DNA of 42,182 bases from Snodgrassella alvi_G (lineage in GTDB: Bacteria; Pseudomonadota; Gammaproteobacteria; Burkholderiales; Neisseriaceae), in NCBI GenBank assembly GCA_946478525.1, contig CAMLCH010000021.1:1-42182 (forward strand), given 5' to 3'. Position numbers and translations under genes: made by a program. Shown piece by piece: positions 8,314 to 17,452 of this stretch (positions are counted from its first letter, which is position 1; each line of letters starts with the position of its first letter). The notes beneath the pieces were generated by a model. That model was not told the DNA's origin, ran no database searches, and worked only from the letters and a program-made list of their open reading frames with translations.

Positions 8314-10707
8314 TTAGAACGTGGTTCCTAACTGGAACTGAAACCGTTGTAACTGATCTTCCGGTTTTTTGTGGATAGGATAAGCATAACTGAACTTCAA
8401 TGGTCCCATAGGTGATAGCCAAGTTACTGCCACACCAGCAGAGTAACGAGCTTCATTACTGAAGCTAGATTTGTGAGTTTTATCACCATATGGATTCTTA
8501 TCAATATTTCCATCTGGGCGTGTTAAAGGATACGTTTTGTTATCCCAAACGCTGCCAGCATCAGCAAACAAGCTTAAGCGCACTGTATGCTGATCTTTTA
8601 TACCGGGAAATGGAAAGAGTAATTCTGCAGTAGCAGTCGCGATATAATTACCACCATAACTGGAGGCATCGCTACTGTAATTATCATTGCCTTTATAGTG
8701 ATTATAGTACTTAGGTCCTAATGTGCCCGACTCAAAACCACGTACAGAACCCAAACCACCACCGCTAAATGCATACATAAATGGTAGATCTTTGGTTTTA
8801 CCATAACTATCAGCGTACCCCAACTGACCATACAACATCAGAGTAAAGTTTTTGCTGAGTGGAAAATACCAGCGCTGGTCATGACTGAAACTATAATATT
8901 GTAAATCCCCACCTGGTAAACCGCTATCCACATTAGCATTAACGATATAACCACGTGTAGGCCAAACGGCACTGTCGGTCGTGTTACGACCCCAGCCTAC
9001 GGTACCCTTGATGATCCAGTTATTTTTACCATTTTTATCGACAAAATCCTGATATCGTTGTGGTGCATAAGCTCCATCGTATACATTCACGGCCAGATGC
9101 TCAACTCCCAGACCAAAATTAACACGGTCATGTTCAGTAACCGGAACACCCAGATTCATGCCAGCACCAACCGTTGTGGTTTTATAATCCATTGCATTAC
9201 TTTCTGATTTGCTCGGATTGTAACCACGGTAGTACAGGTTGTAGCCCAGACTGACACCATCCGGAGTAAAATAAGGATCGGTGAATGATAGCCCAGCTAC
9301 CTGACTTACTTTGGATCGCGATAACTGTAAACTAGCCGACTTACCGGTACCAAATAAATTATCCTGTGCTATACCGGCAGAAATGAGCAGCCCATCATCT
9401 TGAGCCCAGCCGGCGCCTACGTTAATGGACCCAGTTGAACGCTCTTTAACGCTCATGTCCAGATCGACCTGATCTGGGGTATTAGCAACCGGTTTGATGT
9501 CTACTTGTGCGTTATCAAAGTAACCTAATTGCTGAATACGCTCTTTGGAGCGGTTGATTTTCGAAATATCATAAGGCGCACGTTCCATTTGGCGTAACTC
9601 GCGACGCAATACTTCATCACGAGTTTTGTTATTACCAGTAATATTGATTTGGTTTACATATACTTTTCGATCAGGAATGACGTTAAGGACAAAATCAACG
9701 GTACCATTACTGTCATTCGGGGTAGGATGCACATCTACCTGACTAAACGCGTAGCCGTTAGTCCCCATTTGATTCTGAATGGCTTTAATAGTATCGATAA
9801 GTTGGCCACGGTTATACCACCTACCACGTTTAATTTTGACCAGCTTCTGTAATGCTTGTAACGGTACTTCACGAGTATCACCGCCCACGGTGATATTACC
9901 CCAACGATAGCGTTGACCTTCATCTATGCTAATGCTGATTAACTGGGATACTTTATCATCACTGCTGGTGACATTGACGTTAGTAATGCGAAAATTCAGA
10001 TAACCATGATCCTGATAAAAGTTAGTTAGATTATCCAGATCCTCTTTAAACTGCCCATCAGAAAAACGATCGTTTTTGGACAACCAGCTCATCCAGTTAT
10101 GTGGACTAAGCGACATCTGTTTACGCAGTTTGGAGGAAGAAAAGTGCTGGTTACCATTAAATTGTATGGATTTGATGGTCGTTGTGGCACCTTCATCAAT
10201 TTTTAACTCTATTGCCACGCGGTTTCGTTCCAGACGAGTTACATTTGGAGTGATGGTGACAGCGGTTTTACCTTTTTGGCGATATGCATCATATAATCCG
10301 TTAATTGCCTGCTGTAAAATTGCCGGATTAAACACTCGCGATTGACCTAAGCCAAAGTTGGCCAGATTTTTCTTAATGTCGTTGTTGTTGATGGTTTTAC
10401 CACCTGCCACATCAAAGTTACTGATGATGGGACGTTCAACTACAGTTAACAACACCTGATTACCCATGGTTTCTACACGAATATCATCGAAAAAACCTGT
10501 TGCATATAGTTTTTTGACTATATTCTCGCCTTCACCATCATTAAAGGTATCGCCAATTTTGACTGGCAGGTAGCTAAAAACGGTTGTTGGCGCGGTACGC
10601 TGTAAACCCTCGACCCGAATGTCTTTAATGATAAACGGTTCGACGGCAAGAGCCAGTGAAGAAAGGCCTAAAGCCATTAAACTGACAGTAATCTGTTTTA
10701 TTTTCAT
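8314..10707 (-). CDS. bamA: BamA (Omp85), outer-membrane protein insertase
   Basis: BamA is the essential core of the BAM complex that folds beta-barrels into the outer membrane. The 797 aa protein starts with a signal peptide (cleavage after ALA, about residue 21). Five POTRA repeats follow (about 24-420), then a C-terminal 16-strand barrel. The lid-loop motif VRGF is at 655-658 within GSVRGFESGTLGP, and the chain ends in the C-terminal Phe expected of barrel proteins. It starts 3 bases after the rseP stop. Confidence 0.96.
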   Translation of the reverse strand: MKIKQITVSLMALGLSSLALAVEPFIIKDIRVEGLQRTAPTTVFSYLPVKIGDTFNDGEGENIVKKLYATGFFDDIRVETMGNQVLLTVVERPIISNFDVAGGKTINNNDIKKNLANFGLGQSRVFNPAILQQAINGLYDAYRQKGKTAVTITPNVTRLERNRVAIELKIDEGATTTIKSIQFNGNQHFSSSKLRKQMSLSPHNWMSWLSKNDRFSDGQFKEDLDNLTNFYQDHGYLNFRITNVNVTSSDDKVSQLISISIDEGQRYRWGNITVGGDTREVPLQALQKLVKIKRGRWYNRGQLIDTIKAIQNQMGTNGYAFSQVDVHPTPNDSNGTVDFVLNVIPDRKVYVNQINITGNNKTRDEVLRRELRQMERAPYDISKINRSKERIQQLGYFDNAQVDIKPVANTPDQVDLDMSVKERSTGSINVGAGWAQDDGLLISAGIAQDNLFGTGKSASLQLSRSKVSQVAGLSFTDPYFTPDGVSLGYNLYYRGYNPSKSESNAMDYKTTTVGAGMNLGVPVTEHDRVNFGLGVEHLAVNVYDGAYAPQRYQDFVDKNGKNNWIIKGTVGWGRNTTDSAVWPTRGYIVNANVDSGLPGGDLQYYSFSHDQRWYFPLSKNFTLMLYGQLGYADSYGKTKDLPFMYAFSGGGLGSVRGFESGTLGPKYYNHYKGNDNYSSDASSYGGNYIATATAELLFPFPGIKDQHTVRLSLFADAGSVWDNKTYPLTRPDGNIDKNPYGDKTHKSSFSNEARYSAGVAVTWLSPMGPLKFSYAYPIHKKPEDQLQRFQFQLGTTF

Positions 10708-10710
10708 TAT

Positions 10711-12051
10711 TCATCCAAACAAACGGGTAAGATCGTTGAAGAAGGCTACTAACATCAACATTAGCATGGCACCCATGCCGATACGAAGTCCAATTTCCTG
10801 TATGCGCTGACTCAGTGGTTTACCACGTATCCATTCGACAGCATAATACATTAAATGACCGCCATCTAACATGGGAATAGGTAATAAATTCAACACACCA
10901 AGACTAATGCTCACCAAAGCGAGAAATTCTGTATAGCTTTGCCAGCCCAGCGCAGCAGTTTTACCGGCAACATCTGCAATGGTTAACGGACCAGACAGGT
11001 AGTGTAAGGAAGCCTGACCGGTCAGTAATTTTGCAAACAATGACAAAGTCATACTGATGTATTCCCAAGTACGCTTAGCAGCTAACTGGATAGATTGTAA
11101 TAGTTCTGGCTGACGGTGCTGGCGAATTCGCTTGTCCCACGCTTCATCACGCATAGCACCAATACCAACCTGTCCGATTATCATACCATCCTGATCTACA
11201 GAATCAGGACGTAAACTGGTACTCAGAATCTGGTTATTACGCTGATAAGTGATATCCAGCTTAGCACCGGCGTTGGCGCGCACAATATCAACCCAGCTCT
11301 GCCAACTGGTTAGTTTCTCACCATTTACGGTTAGCAGAATGTCTCCAATCTGCAATCCAGCTTTAGCAGCAACACTATTTGGCATCACCGCACCAACCCG
11401 ATTGGTAACTTTAAATGGTACGATACCGATGTAGCCAGATTTAGCTACATCATCGGCAGCTGTTGTACCGGCAATGTTCAGTTGACGAATAGCCTGCTGA
11501 CCAGCAGCAGTAGTTACAGCAACTTTGACTGGTCCGCTATCCAGATTCAACATAATTTTTGTCTGCGCATCAGCCCAATCCGTCACAGGCTGGCCGTTGA
11601 CATAATTGATACGATCTTCCAGCTGGAAACCAGCACTAGCCGCAACACTACCTTGTTCAACCATACCTACCCATGGCTGTATCTGAGTAATACCACCAAT
11701 ACCAAAGCTGGCAGTATACAATAATATAGCCAGAATCAGATTGGTTAAGGGGCCGGCGACAACAATGGCAATCCGTTTAAGTGGATGTTGACGGTCAAAT
11801 GCATAAGGTAAATCAGCTTCACTGACATCACCTTCGCGCGTATCAACCATTTTGACATAGCCACCAAGAGGAATAGGGGCCAGACACCATTCAATATCTG
11901 CTCGTTTAAGACAAAAAAACGGTTTACCAAAGCCTATACTGAAGCGCAACACTTTAACGCCACAAAGCCGGGCAACGATCAGATGCCCCAATTCGTGCAA
12001 ACTTACCAGAAGTAAGATTGCAACAATAAAAGCAATGATGGTTAACAGCAT
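10711..12051 (-). CDS. rseP: RseP, site-2 intramembrane zinc metalloprotease
   Basis: RseP cleaves transmembrane segments, classically the anti-sigma factor RseA and leftover signal peptides. The 446 aa protein has the zinc motif HELGH at 19-23 inside its first membrane helix and the second metal-site motif LDGG at about 395-398. Two periplasmic PDZ domains lie between them (about 120-200 and 210-295). Further helices are near 95-115 and 425-443. It is cotranscribed between dxr and bamA, as in many proteobacteria. Whether an RseA substrate exists in this organism cannot be judged here. Confidence 0.94.
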   Translation of the reverse strand: MLLTIIAFIVAILLLVSLHELGHLIVARLCGVKVLRFSIGFGKPFFCLKRADIEWCLAPIPLGGYVKMVDTREGDVSEADLPYAFDRQHPLKRIAIVVAGPLTNLILAILLYTASFGIGGITQIQPWVGMVEQGSVAASAGFQLEDRINYVNGQPVTDWADAQTKIMLNLDSGPVKVAVTTAAGQQAIRQLNIAGTTAADDVAKSGYIGIVPFKVTNRVGAVMPNSVAAKAGLQIGDILLTVNGEKLTSWQSWVDIVRANAGAKLDITYQRNNQILSTSLRPDSVDQDGMIIGQVGIGAMRDEAWDKRIRQHRQPELLQSIQLAAKRTWEYISMTLSLFAKLLTGQASLHYLSGPLTIADVAGKTAALGWQSYTEFLALVSISLGVLNLLPIPMLDGGHLMYYAVEWIRGKPLSQRIQEIGLRIGMGAMLMLMLVAFFNDLTRLFG

Positions 12052-12069
12052 AGTCTCTCCGGATCTTGA

Positions 12070-13275
12070 TTAAATAGTATGAGTACGGATCCAATTTTCC
12101 GCGGCCGTACGTACTTGTTGGTCTAGCTCTAGCAATTCTTTAATGTCTGTCGCTGTATGCCCACTAAACAGTTGTAAGCAACTATCAACTACCCTAGCAA
12201 TATCCATAAAGCCAATCAGCTTATGCAGAAATGCGCCAACAGCTATTTCATTAGCTGCGTTTAATATACACGCACTGGCGTCATTACTGCTATGTAATAC
12301 TTCATAAGCCAGTTTTAAACAAGGGAAGCGATTGAAATCCGCAGCCAGAAAATTTAACCCATTTAGGCGGGTAAAATCCAACTGTTTAGCACCGGAATTG
12401 ATTCGTTGTGGCAAGCCCAGACAGTGAGCAATCGGTATGCGCATATCCGCTTCACCCATTTGCGCCAGAACTGACCCATCTATATAGCGTACCATACTAT
12501 GCACTACACTTTGTGGATGAATAATGACTTCGAGCTGTTTAGCCGGGGCATTAAATAGCCAGTGAGCTTCAATCAGTTCTAGTCCTTTATTCATCATGGT
12601 GGCAGAATCAACAGAGATTTTCTGCCCCATACTCCAGTTGGGATGTTTGACCGCCTGTTCAGGGGTAATGCGGGCAAAATCGCTCAGGGGAGTATGCAGG
12701 AAAGGGCCACCGGAAGCGGTAAGAATTAGTGATGCTATGCCAGCCTGAACCAAATCACCCTGATAATCTGTGGGTAAAACCTGATAAATGGCATTGTGTT
12801 CACTATCAACGGGAAGCAGCTGTGCACCAGACTGCTGTACTGCCTGCATAAATAAGGCACCAGCAACAACTAAAGTTTCTTTATTGGCAAGATAGATCGT
12901 TTTACCTGCTTGAACAGCCGACAAAGTTGGCAGCAAACCAGCTGCTCCAACTATTGCGGCCATCACGGCATCGGTTTCATTAGCCTGTGCCACATGACAC
13001 AGCGCCTCTTCACCATACAACACTTCAGTGTTGATGGCGGCAGCACGAAAACGCTGTTGTAATTTGACTGCATCGGTTTGTTTTGCCACCACAGCATATA
13101 CAGGTTGAAAACGCAGACATAAATCTGCTAATCGTTCAATCTGTTGGTAAGCAGTGAGAGCAAAAACACTGAAGCGATCGGGATGACGACTGATCACATC
13201 CAGCGTACTCAGACCAATGCTGCCAGTGGCACCGAGAATAGTTATGGCGGTTTTATGATGGCTACTCATATTCAT
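12070..13275 (-). CDS. dxr: Dxr (IspC), 1-deoxy-D-xylulose 5-phosphate reductoisomerase
   Basis: Dxr makes 2-C-methyl-D-erythritol 4-phosphate, the committed step of the MEP isoprenoid pathway that supplies UppS. I choose ATG 13275 (401 aa) or the next in-frame ATG at 13269 (399 aa). The longer frame would overlap the cdsA stop and adds atypical residues. Visible motifs are the NADPH loop GATGSIG, LANKETLVVAG, the metal and substrate site SEHNAIYQ, and MGQKISVDSATMMNKGLE. About 14 bases separate it from cdsA. Confidence 0.94.
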   Translation of the reverse strand: MNMSSHHKTAITILGATGSIGLSTLDVISRHPDRFSVFALTAYQQIERLADLCLRFQPVYAVVAKQTDAVKLQQRFRAAAINTEVLYGEEALCHVAQANETDAVMAAIVGAAGLLPTLSAVQAGKTIYLANKETLVVAGALFMQAVQQSGAQLLPVDSEHNAIYQVLPTDYQGDLVQAGIASLILTASGGPFLHTPLSDFARITPEQAVKHPNWSMGQKISVDSATMMNKGLELIEAHWLFNAPAKQLEVIIHPQSVVHSMVRYIDGSVLAQMGEADMRIPIAHCLGLPQRINSGAKQLDFTRLNGLNFLAADFNRFPCLKLAYEVLHSSNDASACILNAANEIAVGAFLHKLIGFMDIARVVDSCLQLFSGHTATDIKELLELDQQVRTAAENWIRTHTI

Positions 13276-13289
13276 AATCAGAACAACTC

Positions 13290-14105
13290 TTACAATAAAG
13301 CCAACCAATGAAGAGCGACATAAACACTGAGTACGGAAATCATAGAATCAACCCGATCGAATACGCCACCGTGTCCGGGTAAAAGCTGGCTACTGTCTTT
13401 GATACCGGCAGCACGTTTGAGCCAGCTTTCCAGTAAATCTCCAACAATACTGACTATTGTTAGAATCAAGGCTATTAACAGGGTTTGCCAGAGTGGCAAA
13501 GCTACTGACAACCAGTGTTGTTGCTGCAAAATGAAGGTATAAATAGCAACAAAGACAACAGCACCAATCGCGCCTTCCCAGCTTTTGTTAGGACTGATAG
13601 TAGGTGCCAGTTTATGTTTGCCCATAGTACGACCACAGCAATATGCGGCTATATCAGCAATCCACACCAGTGCCATAATCGCTAATAGTGCCCAAGCTGA
13701 ATTGGCATCAGGACGCAAATTAACTAAGGCAAGCCAGAAAGGTACCATCAGCACCCAGCCGATTATCGTGCCAACAAATTTAGATTTTATTTTCCATTTG
13801 TATTTCAACCACAATGGCACCACCAGTAACCAGAAAAGCAGACTTGTTATTTGTAGTATTACCTGCAATAAAATTGCAGAAAAGGTTGGTTGTTGAAGAT
13901 AGAAGAGAATACCTGCACTAGCAGTGATTAGCAGATAGAAAGTGTTCTGGAGTGGGCTCATGTGGATGATGCGGGCGTATTCCCATAATGCCAATAAGGC
14001 AATTAGTCCAGAAAATGCTGCCCATAAAGAAGCATTTGCCCAAAACAACATCCCAATCATTAAGGGTAATAAAACTAAGGCAGTGAGTATACGTTGTTTA
14101 AGCAT
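13290..14105 (-). CDS. cdsA: CdsA, phosphatidate cytidylyltransferase
   Basis: CdsA converts phosphatidic acid and CTP to CDP-diacylglycerol, the precursor of all bacterial phospholipids. The 271 aa inner-membrane protein has about eight hydrophobic segments. It carries the family signature near the C-terminus: SPNKSWEGAIGA, then GDLLESWLKRAAGIKDSS and LLPGHGGVFDRVDS. The start lies 5 bases after the uppS stop, in the usual uppS-cdsA-dxr-rseP order. Confidence 0.95.
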   Translation of the reverse strand: MLKQRILTALVLLPLMIGMLFWANASLWAAFSGLIALLALWEYARIIHMSPLQNTFYLLITASAGILFYLQQPTFSAILLQVILQITSLLFWLLVVPLWLKYKWKIKSKFVGTIIGWVLMVPFWLALVNLRPDANSAWALLAIMALVWIADIAAYCCGRTMGKHKLAPTISPNKSWEGAIGAVVFVAIYTFILQQQHWLSVALPLWQTLLIALILTIVSIVGDLLESWLKRAAGIKDSSQLLPGHGGVFDRVDSMISVLSVYVALHWLALL

Positions 14106-14110
14106 AAGGA

Positions 14111-14860
14111 TCAGGGACGCTGTTGAGAGACTGGTAGCTGCTCAGAAGTTCGACCAAAACGACGCTCTCGTTGTTGATATGACTGTATAGCAGTAGTCAG
14201 CTCAGCCTTATCAAAATCCGGCCATAATACCTGAGTAAAATACAATTCAGTATAGGCTAATTGCCAGAGTAAAAAATTACTGATACGGGTTTCACCACCA
14301 GTGCGAATAAACAAATCAGGTTCTGGGGCATCACCGAGTGATAAATAAGGCAAAATTGATGCTTCAGTCAATTCTGTCTCACCGCAACGAATAGCCTGAT
14401 TAACTGCCTGCAGAATATCCCAGCGACCACCGTAGTCAGCAGCAATAGTCAGCGTCAAACCAGTATTATTTGCCGTCAGGGCTTCTGCCTGTTCAATACC
14501 ACTGACAATTTCTGCAGCAAAGCGGCTGCGGTCACCAATGACACGCAGGCGCAGATTATTTTTATGTAGCTTTTGCACACGTTTTTGCAATGACTGCAGA
14601 AAAAGGCTCATTAAAAAGTTAACTTCATCCAGTGGTCTGCGCCAGTTTTCGGTGGAAAAAGCAAATACGGTCAGATAACGAACACCCATACGAGAACAGT
14701 TGGCGGTCATTTCTTCCAGCATTTCCAGCCCTTTTTTATGACCCATGATACGGGGCATCAGGCGTTTTTTTGCCCAGCGACCATTACCGTCCATGATGAC
14801 AGCTATATGCTGTGGAATATCGGTATGGGCAGGAACATTTTGAGTACTACTGATAGTCAA
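14111..14860 (-). CDS. uppS: UppS, undecaprenyl diphosphate synthase
   Basis: UppS condenses isopentenyl units onto farnesyl diphosphate to make the C55 lipid carrier for peptidoglycan and LPS sugars. The 249 aa cis-prenyltransferase shows the catalytic motif HIAVIMDGNGRWAKKR (Asp24 binding the allylic diphosphate). The C-terminal signature RTGGETRISNFLLWQLAYTE carries the basic and aromatic residues that bind isopentenyl diphosphate. It follows frr by 26 bases. Confidence 0.95.
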   Translation of the reverse strand: MTISSTQNVPAHTDIPQHIAVIMDGNGRWAKKRLMPRIMGHKKGLEMLEEMTANCSRMGVRYLTVFAFSTENWRRPLDEVNFLMSLFLQSLQKRVQKLHKNNLRLRVIGDRSRFAAEIVSGIEQAEALTANNTGLTLTIAADYGGRWDILQAVNQAIRCGETELTEASILPYLSLGDAPEPDLFIRTGGETRISNFLLWQLAYTELYFTQVLWPDFDKAELTTAIQSYQQRERRFGRTSEQLPVSQQRP

Positions 14861-14886
14861 TGTACTTCCTTTTCAGCCAGATTAGA

Positions 14887-15444
14887 TTAGATAGCCATTA
14901 AATCAGCTTCTTTGGCGGCTAACATTTTATCGATATCTGCAATATATTTATCGGTGATTTTCTGGATAGCTTCTTCTCCACGGCGTGCTTCATCTTCACT
15001 GATTTCTTTATCTTTCAAGAGCCGTTTCAGATCGTTGTTAGCATCACGACGAACATTACGCACAACGACACGTCCGTCTTCCACTTCACCGCGCACAACT
15101 TTAATCAAATCTTTACGACGTTCTTCTGTCAGCATCGGCATTGGAACACGAATCAAATCGCCCATCGCAGCTGGATTTAAACCGAGACTGGAATTGCGGA
15201 TTGCTTTTTCGATAGCAGCGGCCATTTTGCTTTCGTAAGGTTTAACACCAATAGTTCGGGCATCAATCAAAGTCACGTTGGCCACCTGACTGATCGAAAC
15301 CATACTACCATAATATTCTACTTCCACCTGATCCAGCAAACCGGTATGCGCGCGTCCAGTACGAACTTTAGATAAATTTTCGCGCAATACTTCGATTGAT
15401 TTCTGCATTTTGGTTTCAGCAGTACGTTGAATTTCGTTAATCAT
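14887..15444 (-). CDS. frr: Frr, ribosome recycling factor
   Basis: Frr works with EF-G to split ribosomes after termination. I place the start at ATG 15444: AGGA lies 6 bases upstream, and the 185 aa product beginning MINEIQRTAETKMQ matches the usual RRF length. A longer frame from 15480 only adds an untypical N-terminus. The three-helix-bundle domain I and hinge are recognisable, with LSKVRTGRAHTGLLDQVEVE near the start and LIKVVRGEVEDGRV in the middle. Confidence 0.95.
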   Translation of the reverse strand: MINEIQRTAETKMQKSIEVLRENLSKVRTGRAHTGLLDQVEVEYYGSMVSISQVANVTLIDARTIGVKPYESKMAAAIEKAIRNSSLGLNPAAMGDLIRVPMPMLTEERRKDLIKVVRGEVEDGRVVVRNVRRDANNDLKRLLKDKEISEDEARRGEEAIQKITDKYIADIDKMLAAKEADLMAI

Positions 15445-15573
15445 GAACATTCCTGTCTGATTCGGCTGCGTTAATTTCATTCCGGTCAGATTTTTCTATT
15501 ACCGGAAACTGATAAACGCGCATACTAACCCAGTTATACATGTAGCCACAAGCGTGTTTATTGATTCGGTCGA

Positions 15574-16293
15574 TTAAATATGTACCAGTGTACCTACGTC
15601 TTCGCCCATAATAACCTGTTTTAATGCTCCTAGTTTAAATATACCAAATACAATGATATTCAATTTTTGCTCACGGCACAGAGCAAATGCTGTGGCATCC
15701 ATTACTTTGAGATTCTGATTAATCGCATCATCAAAGGTAATTTGTTGATAGCGTTTGGCATCAGGATTGGTTTTCGGATCGGCTGCGTATACGCCGTCGA
15801 CATTTGTTGCTTTCAACATAATATCACAGTTCATTTCCACACCGCGCAAACTAGCAGCAGTATCGGTAGTAAAAAACGGGTTACCGGTACCGGCGGCAAA
15901 GATGACAACTTTACCCTCTTCCAGATATTGAATTGCCTTAGGACGAGCATAGGTCTCTGCCACTTGTTGCATACTCAAAGCAGACTGTACTCGAGCCTTC
16001 ACATTTTGACTTTCAAATGCTTCTTTCAATGCCAGCGCATTCATAACCGTAGCCATCATACCCATATAATCAGCAGTTGCGCGCTCCATACCTTTAGCGG
16101 ATTGTGCCATGCCACGGAAAATATTTCCGCCACCAATGACAATAGCCACTTCCACACCCATATCGACTACTTCTTTAACCTGCGCTGCAATTTGCATGAT
16201 GGTATCGCGATTGATACCAAAAGCATCAGGTCCCATTAATGCTTCGCCGGATAATTTCAATAAAACGCGCTTATATTTTGCTGGTTTAGTCAT
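15574..16293 (-). CDS. pyrH: PyrH, UMP kinase
   Basis: PyrH phosphorylates UMP to UDP, the entry point for UTP, CTP and UDP-sugar synthesis, and acts as a hexamer. The 239 aa amino-acid-kinase-fold protein begins with the phosphate-binding VLLKLSGEALMG. It shows VVIG-type glycine loops (VAIVIGGGNIFRG) and the UMP-binding TADYMGMMATVMNALAL. It lies between tsf and frr, the ancestral arrangement. The terminator after tsf suggests that it depends on readthrough or on a promoter in the 172-base gap. Confidence 0.95.
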   Translation of the reverse strand: MTKPAKYKRVLLKLSGEALMGPDAFGINRDTIMQIAAQVKEVVDMGVEVAIVIGGGNIFRGMAQSAKGMERATADYMGMMATVMNALALKEAFESQNVKARVQSALSMQQVAETYARPKAIQYLEEGKVVIFAAGTGNPFFTTDTAASLRGVEMNCDIMLKATNVDGVYAADPKTNPDAKRYQQITFDDAINQNLKVMDATAFALCREQKLNIIVFGIFKLGALKQVIMGEDVGTLVHI

Positions 16294-16407
16294 GATTGCT
16301 CTTTCTGTAATTTGCCATTGGATAACCTGTAGCTATCACTTTAATTTTAAAACGGACTGATGGGAACTTTTATTTAAGATATCTATTTGAGTTAAAACAA
16401 ACAGCTT

Positions 16408-16449
16408 AAAAAAAAGCACCCTGATTCAGTGGTCTGAATCAAGAGTGCC
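16408..16449 (-). terminator. Intrinsic terminator after tsf
   Basis: On the minus strand a strong hairpin (arms about GCACTCTTGATTCA and TGAATCAGGGTGC around GACCAC) is followed directly by eight Ts (16415-16408). It sits 17 bases after the tsf stop and should end or attenuate rpsB-tsf transcription before pyrH. Confidence 0.85.
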
Positions 16450-16465
16450 CATGGCAACAATAGCC

Positions 16466-17338
16466 TTATACTTTTGAAGCTGCCGCTACCTCAGCTGCAT
16501 AATCCACTTCTTTTTTCTCAATACCTTCGCCTACATGGAAGGCCACAAAACGATTCACAACGGCATTTTGTTCTTTGAGGAATTTTTCCACCGTCAGGTC
16601 CGGATTAATAACAAACTGCTGACCAAGCAAAGTAACTTCAGCCAGGAATTTCTGCACCCGGCCTTCAACCATTTTTTCAATAATATTAGCTGGTTTACCG
16701 GAGGCAGCAGCCTGCTCTTGATAAATATGACGCTCTTTAGCAACCAGCTCTGGATCAACTTCAGCTGCTGACACACATTTTGGTTTAGAAGCGGCAATAT
16801 GCATTGCTACCTGACGGATAGCCTGAGCATCCCCGCCTTTATGTTCAACCATAACACCAATTTTGGTACCATGCATGTAGGTAACTAGACTGCCATCGGT
16901 TTCAATACGCTCAAAACGGCGAACAGTAATATTTTCGCCCAGTTTAGCGATAACGGCTTTACGTGCTTCTTCTACGGTAACACCATCGTCAGTTTTCGTT
17001 TCAGCCAATACTTCCAGTGTAGCTGGATTGTGTACAGCTACTGCTTTTGCAACTGACTGAGCGAATGCCACAAAGCTGGCATCTTTAGCAACAAAATCAG
17101 TTTCACAGTTGATCTCGGCCAATGCACCAACCTGACCATCAACATATTCAGCAACGACACCTTCTGCTGCGGTACGGCCAGCTAGTTTACCTGCCTTGGC
17201 ACCAGATTTAATACGCAGAATTTCTTCGGCTTTTTCCATATCACCTTCAGCTTCTACCAAGGCTTTTTTACATTCCATCATGCCCAGACCGGTAGCAGCA
17301 CGCAAATCACCCACCATTTTTGCAGTAATTGCAGCCAT
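16466..17338 (-). CDS. tsf: Tsf, elongation factor Ts
   Basis: EF-Ts is the nucleotide-exchange factor for EF-Tu. The 290 aa protein starts MAAITAKMVGDLRAATGLGM and has the UBA-like N-terminal domain (about 1-55) with the TGLGMMECKKAL signature. The TDFVAKD motif, which contacts EF-Tu, is near residue 80 (INCETDFVAKDASFVAFA). The core and C-terminal domains complete it. It lies downstream of rpsB behind a terminator-like hairpin and has another strong terminator after it. Confidence 0.96.
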   Translation of the reverse strand: MAAITAKMVGDLRAATGLGMMECKKALVEAEGDMEKAEEILRIKSGAKAGKLAGRTAAEGVVAEYVDGQVGALAEINCETDFVAKDASFVAFAQSVAKAVAVHNPATLEVLAETKTDDGVTVEEARKAVIAKLGENITVRRFERIETDGSLVTYMHGTKIGVMVEHKGGDAQAIRQVAMHIAASKPKCVSAAEVDPELVAKERHIYQEQAAASGKPANIIEKMVEGRVQKFLAEVTLLGQQFVINPDLTVEKFLKEQNAVVNRFVAFHVGEGIEKKEVDYAAEVAAASKV

Positions 17339-17398
17339 ATTTTACTCCTTAAACTTGATTACATTCAGCCGGTGTACGATCCGACTGAAAAATTGTTT

Positions 17399-17426
17399 AA
17401 AAAAAGGGGGCATAGCTGTCCCCTTC
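17399..17426 (-). terminator. Terminator or attenuator between rpsB and tsf
   Basis: Minus strand: AAGGGG (17425-17420), a 9-base loop, CCCCTT and a T-run to 17399. It is a compact GC-rich stem with a seven-T tail inside the rpsB-tsf gap. Partial termination here would make more S2 than EF-Ts mRNA, as described for the same gene pair in other bacteria. Confidence 0.75.
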
Positions 17427-17452
17427 TTTTACAAAAAACGGTAAATACCCGA

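Noticed and set aside
15667..16239. 190-codon plus-strand frame inside pyrH
   Set aside because: It is exactly antisense to a well-recognised pyrH. The length comes from the codon pattern of the real gene, and it has no plausible domain.
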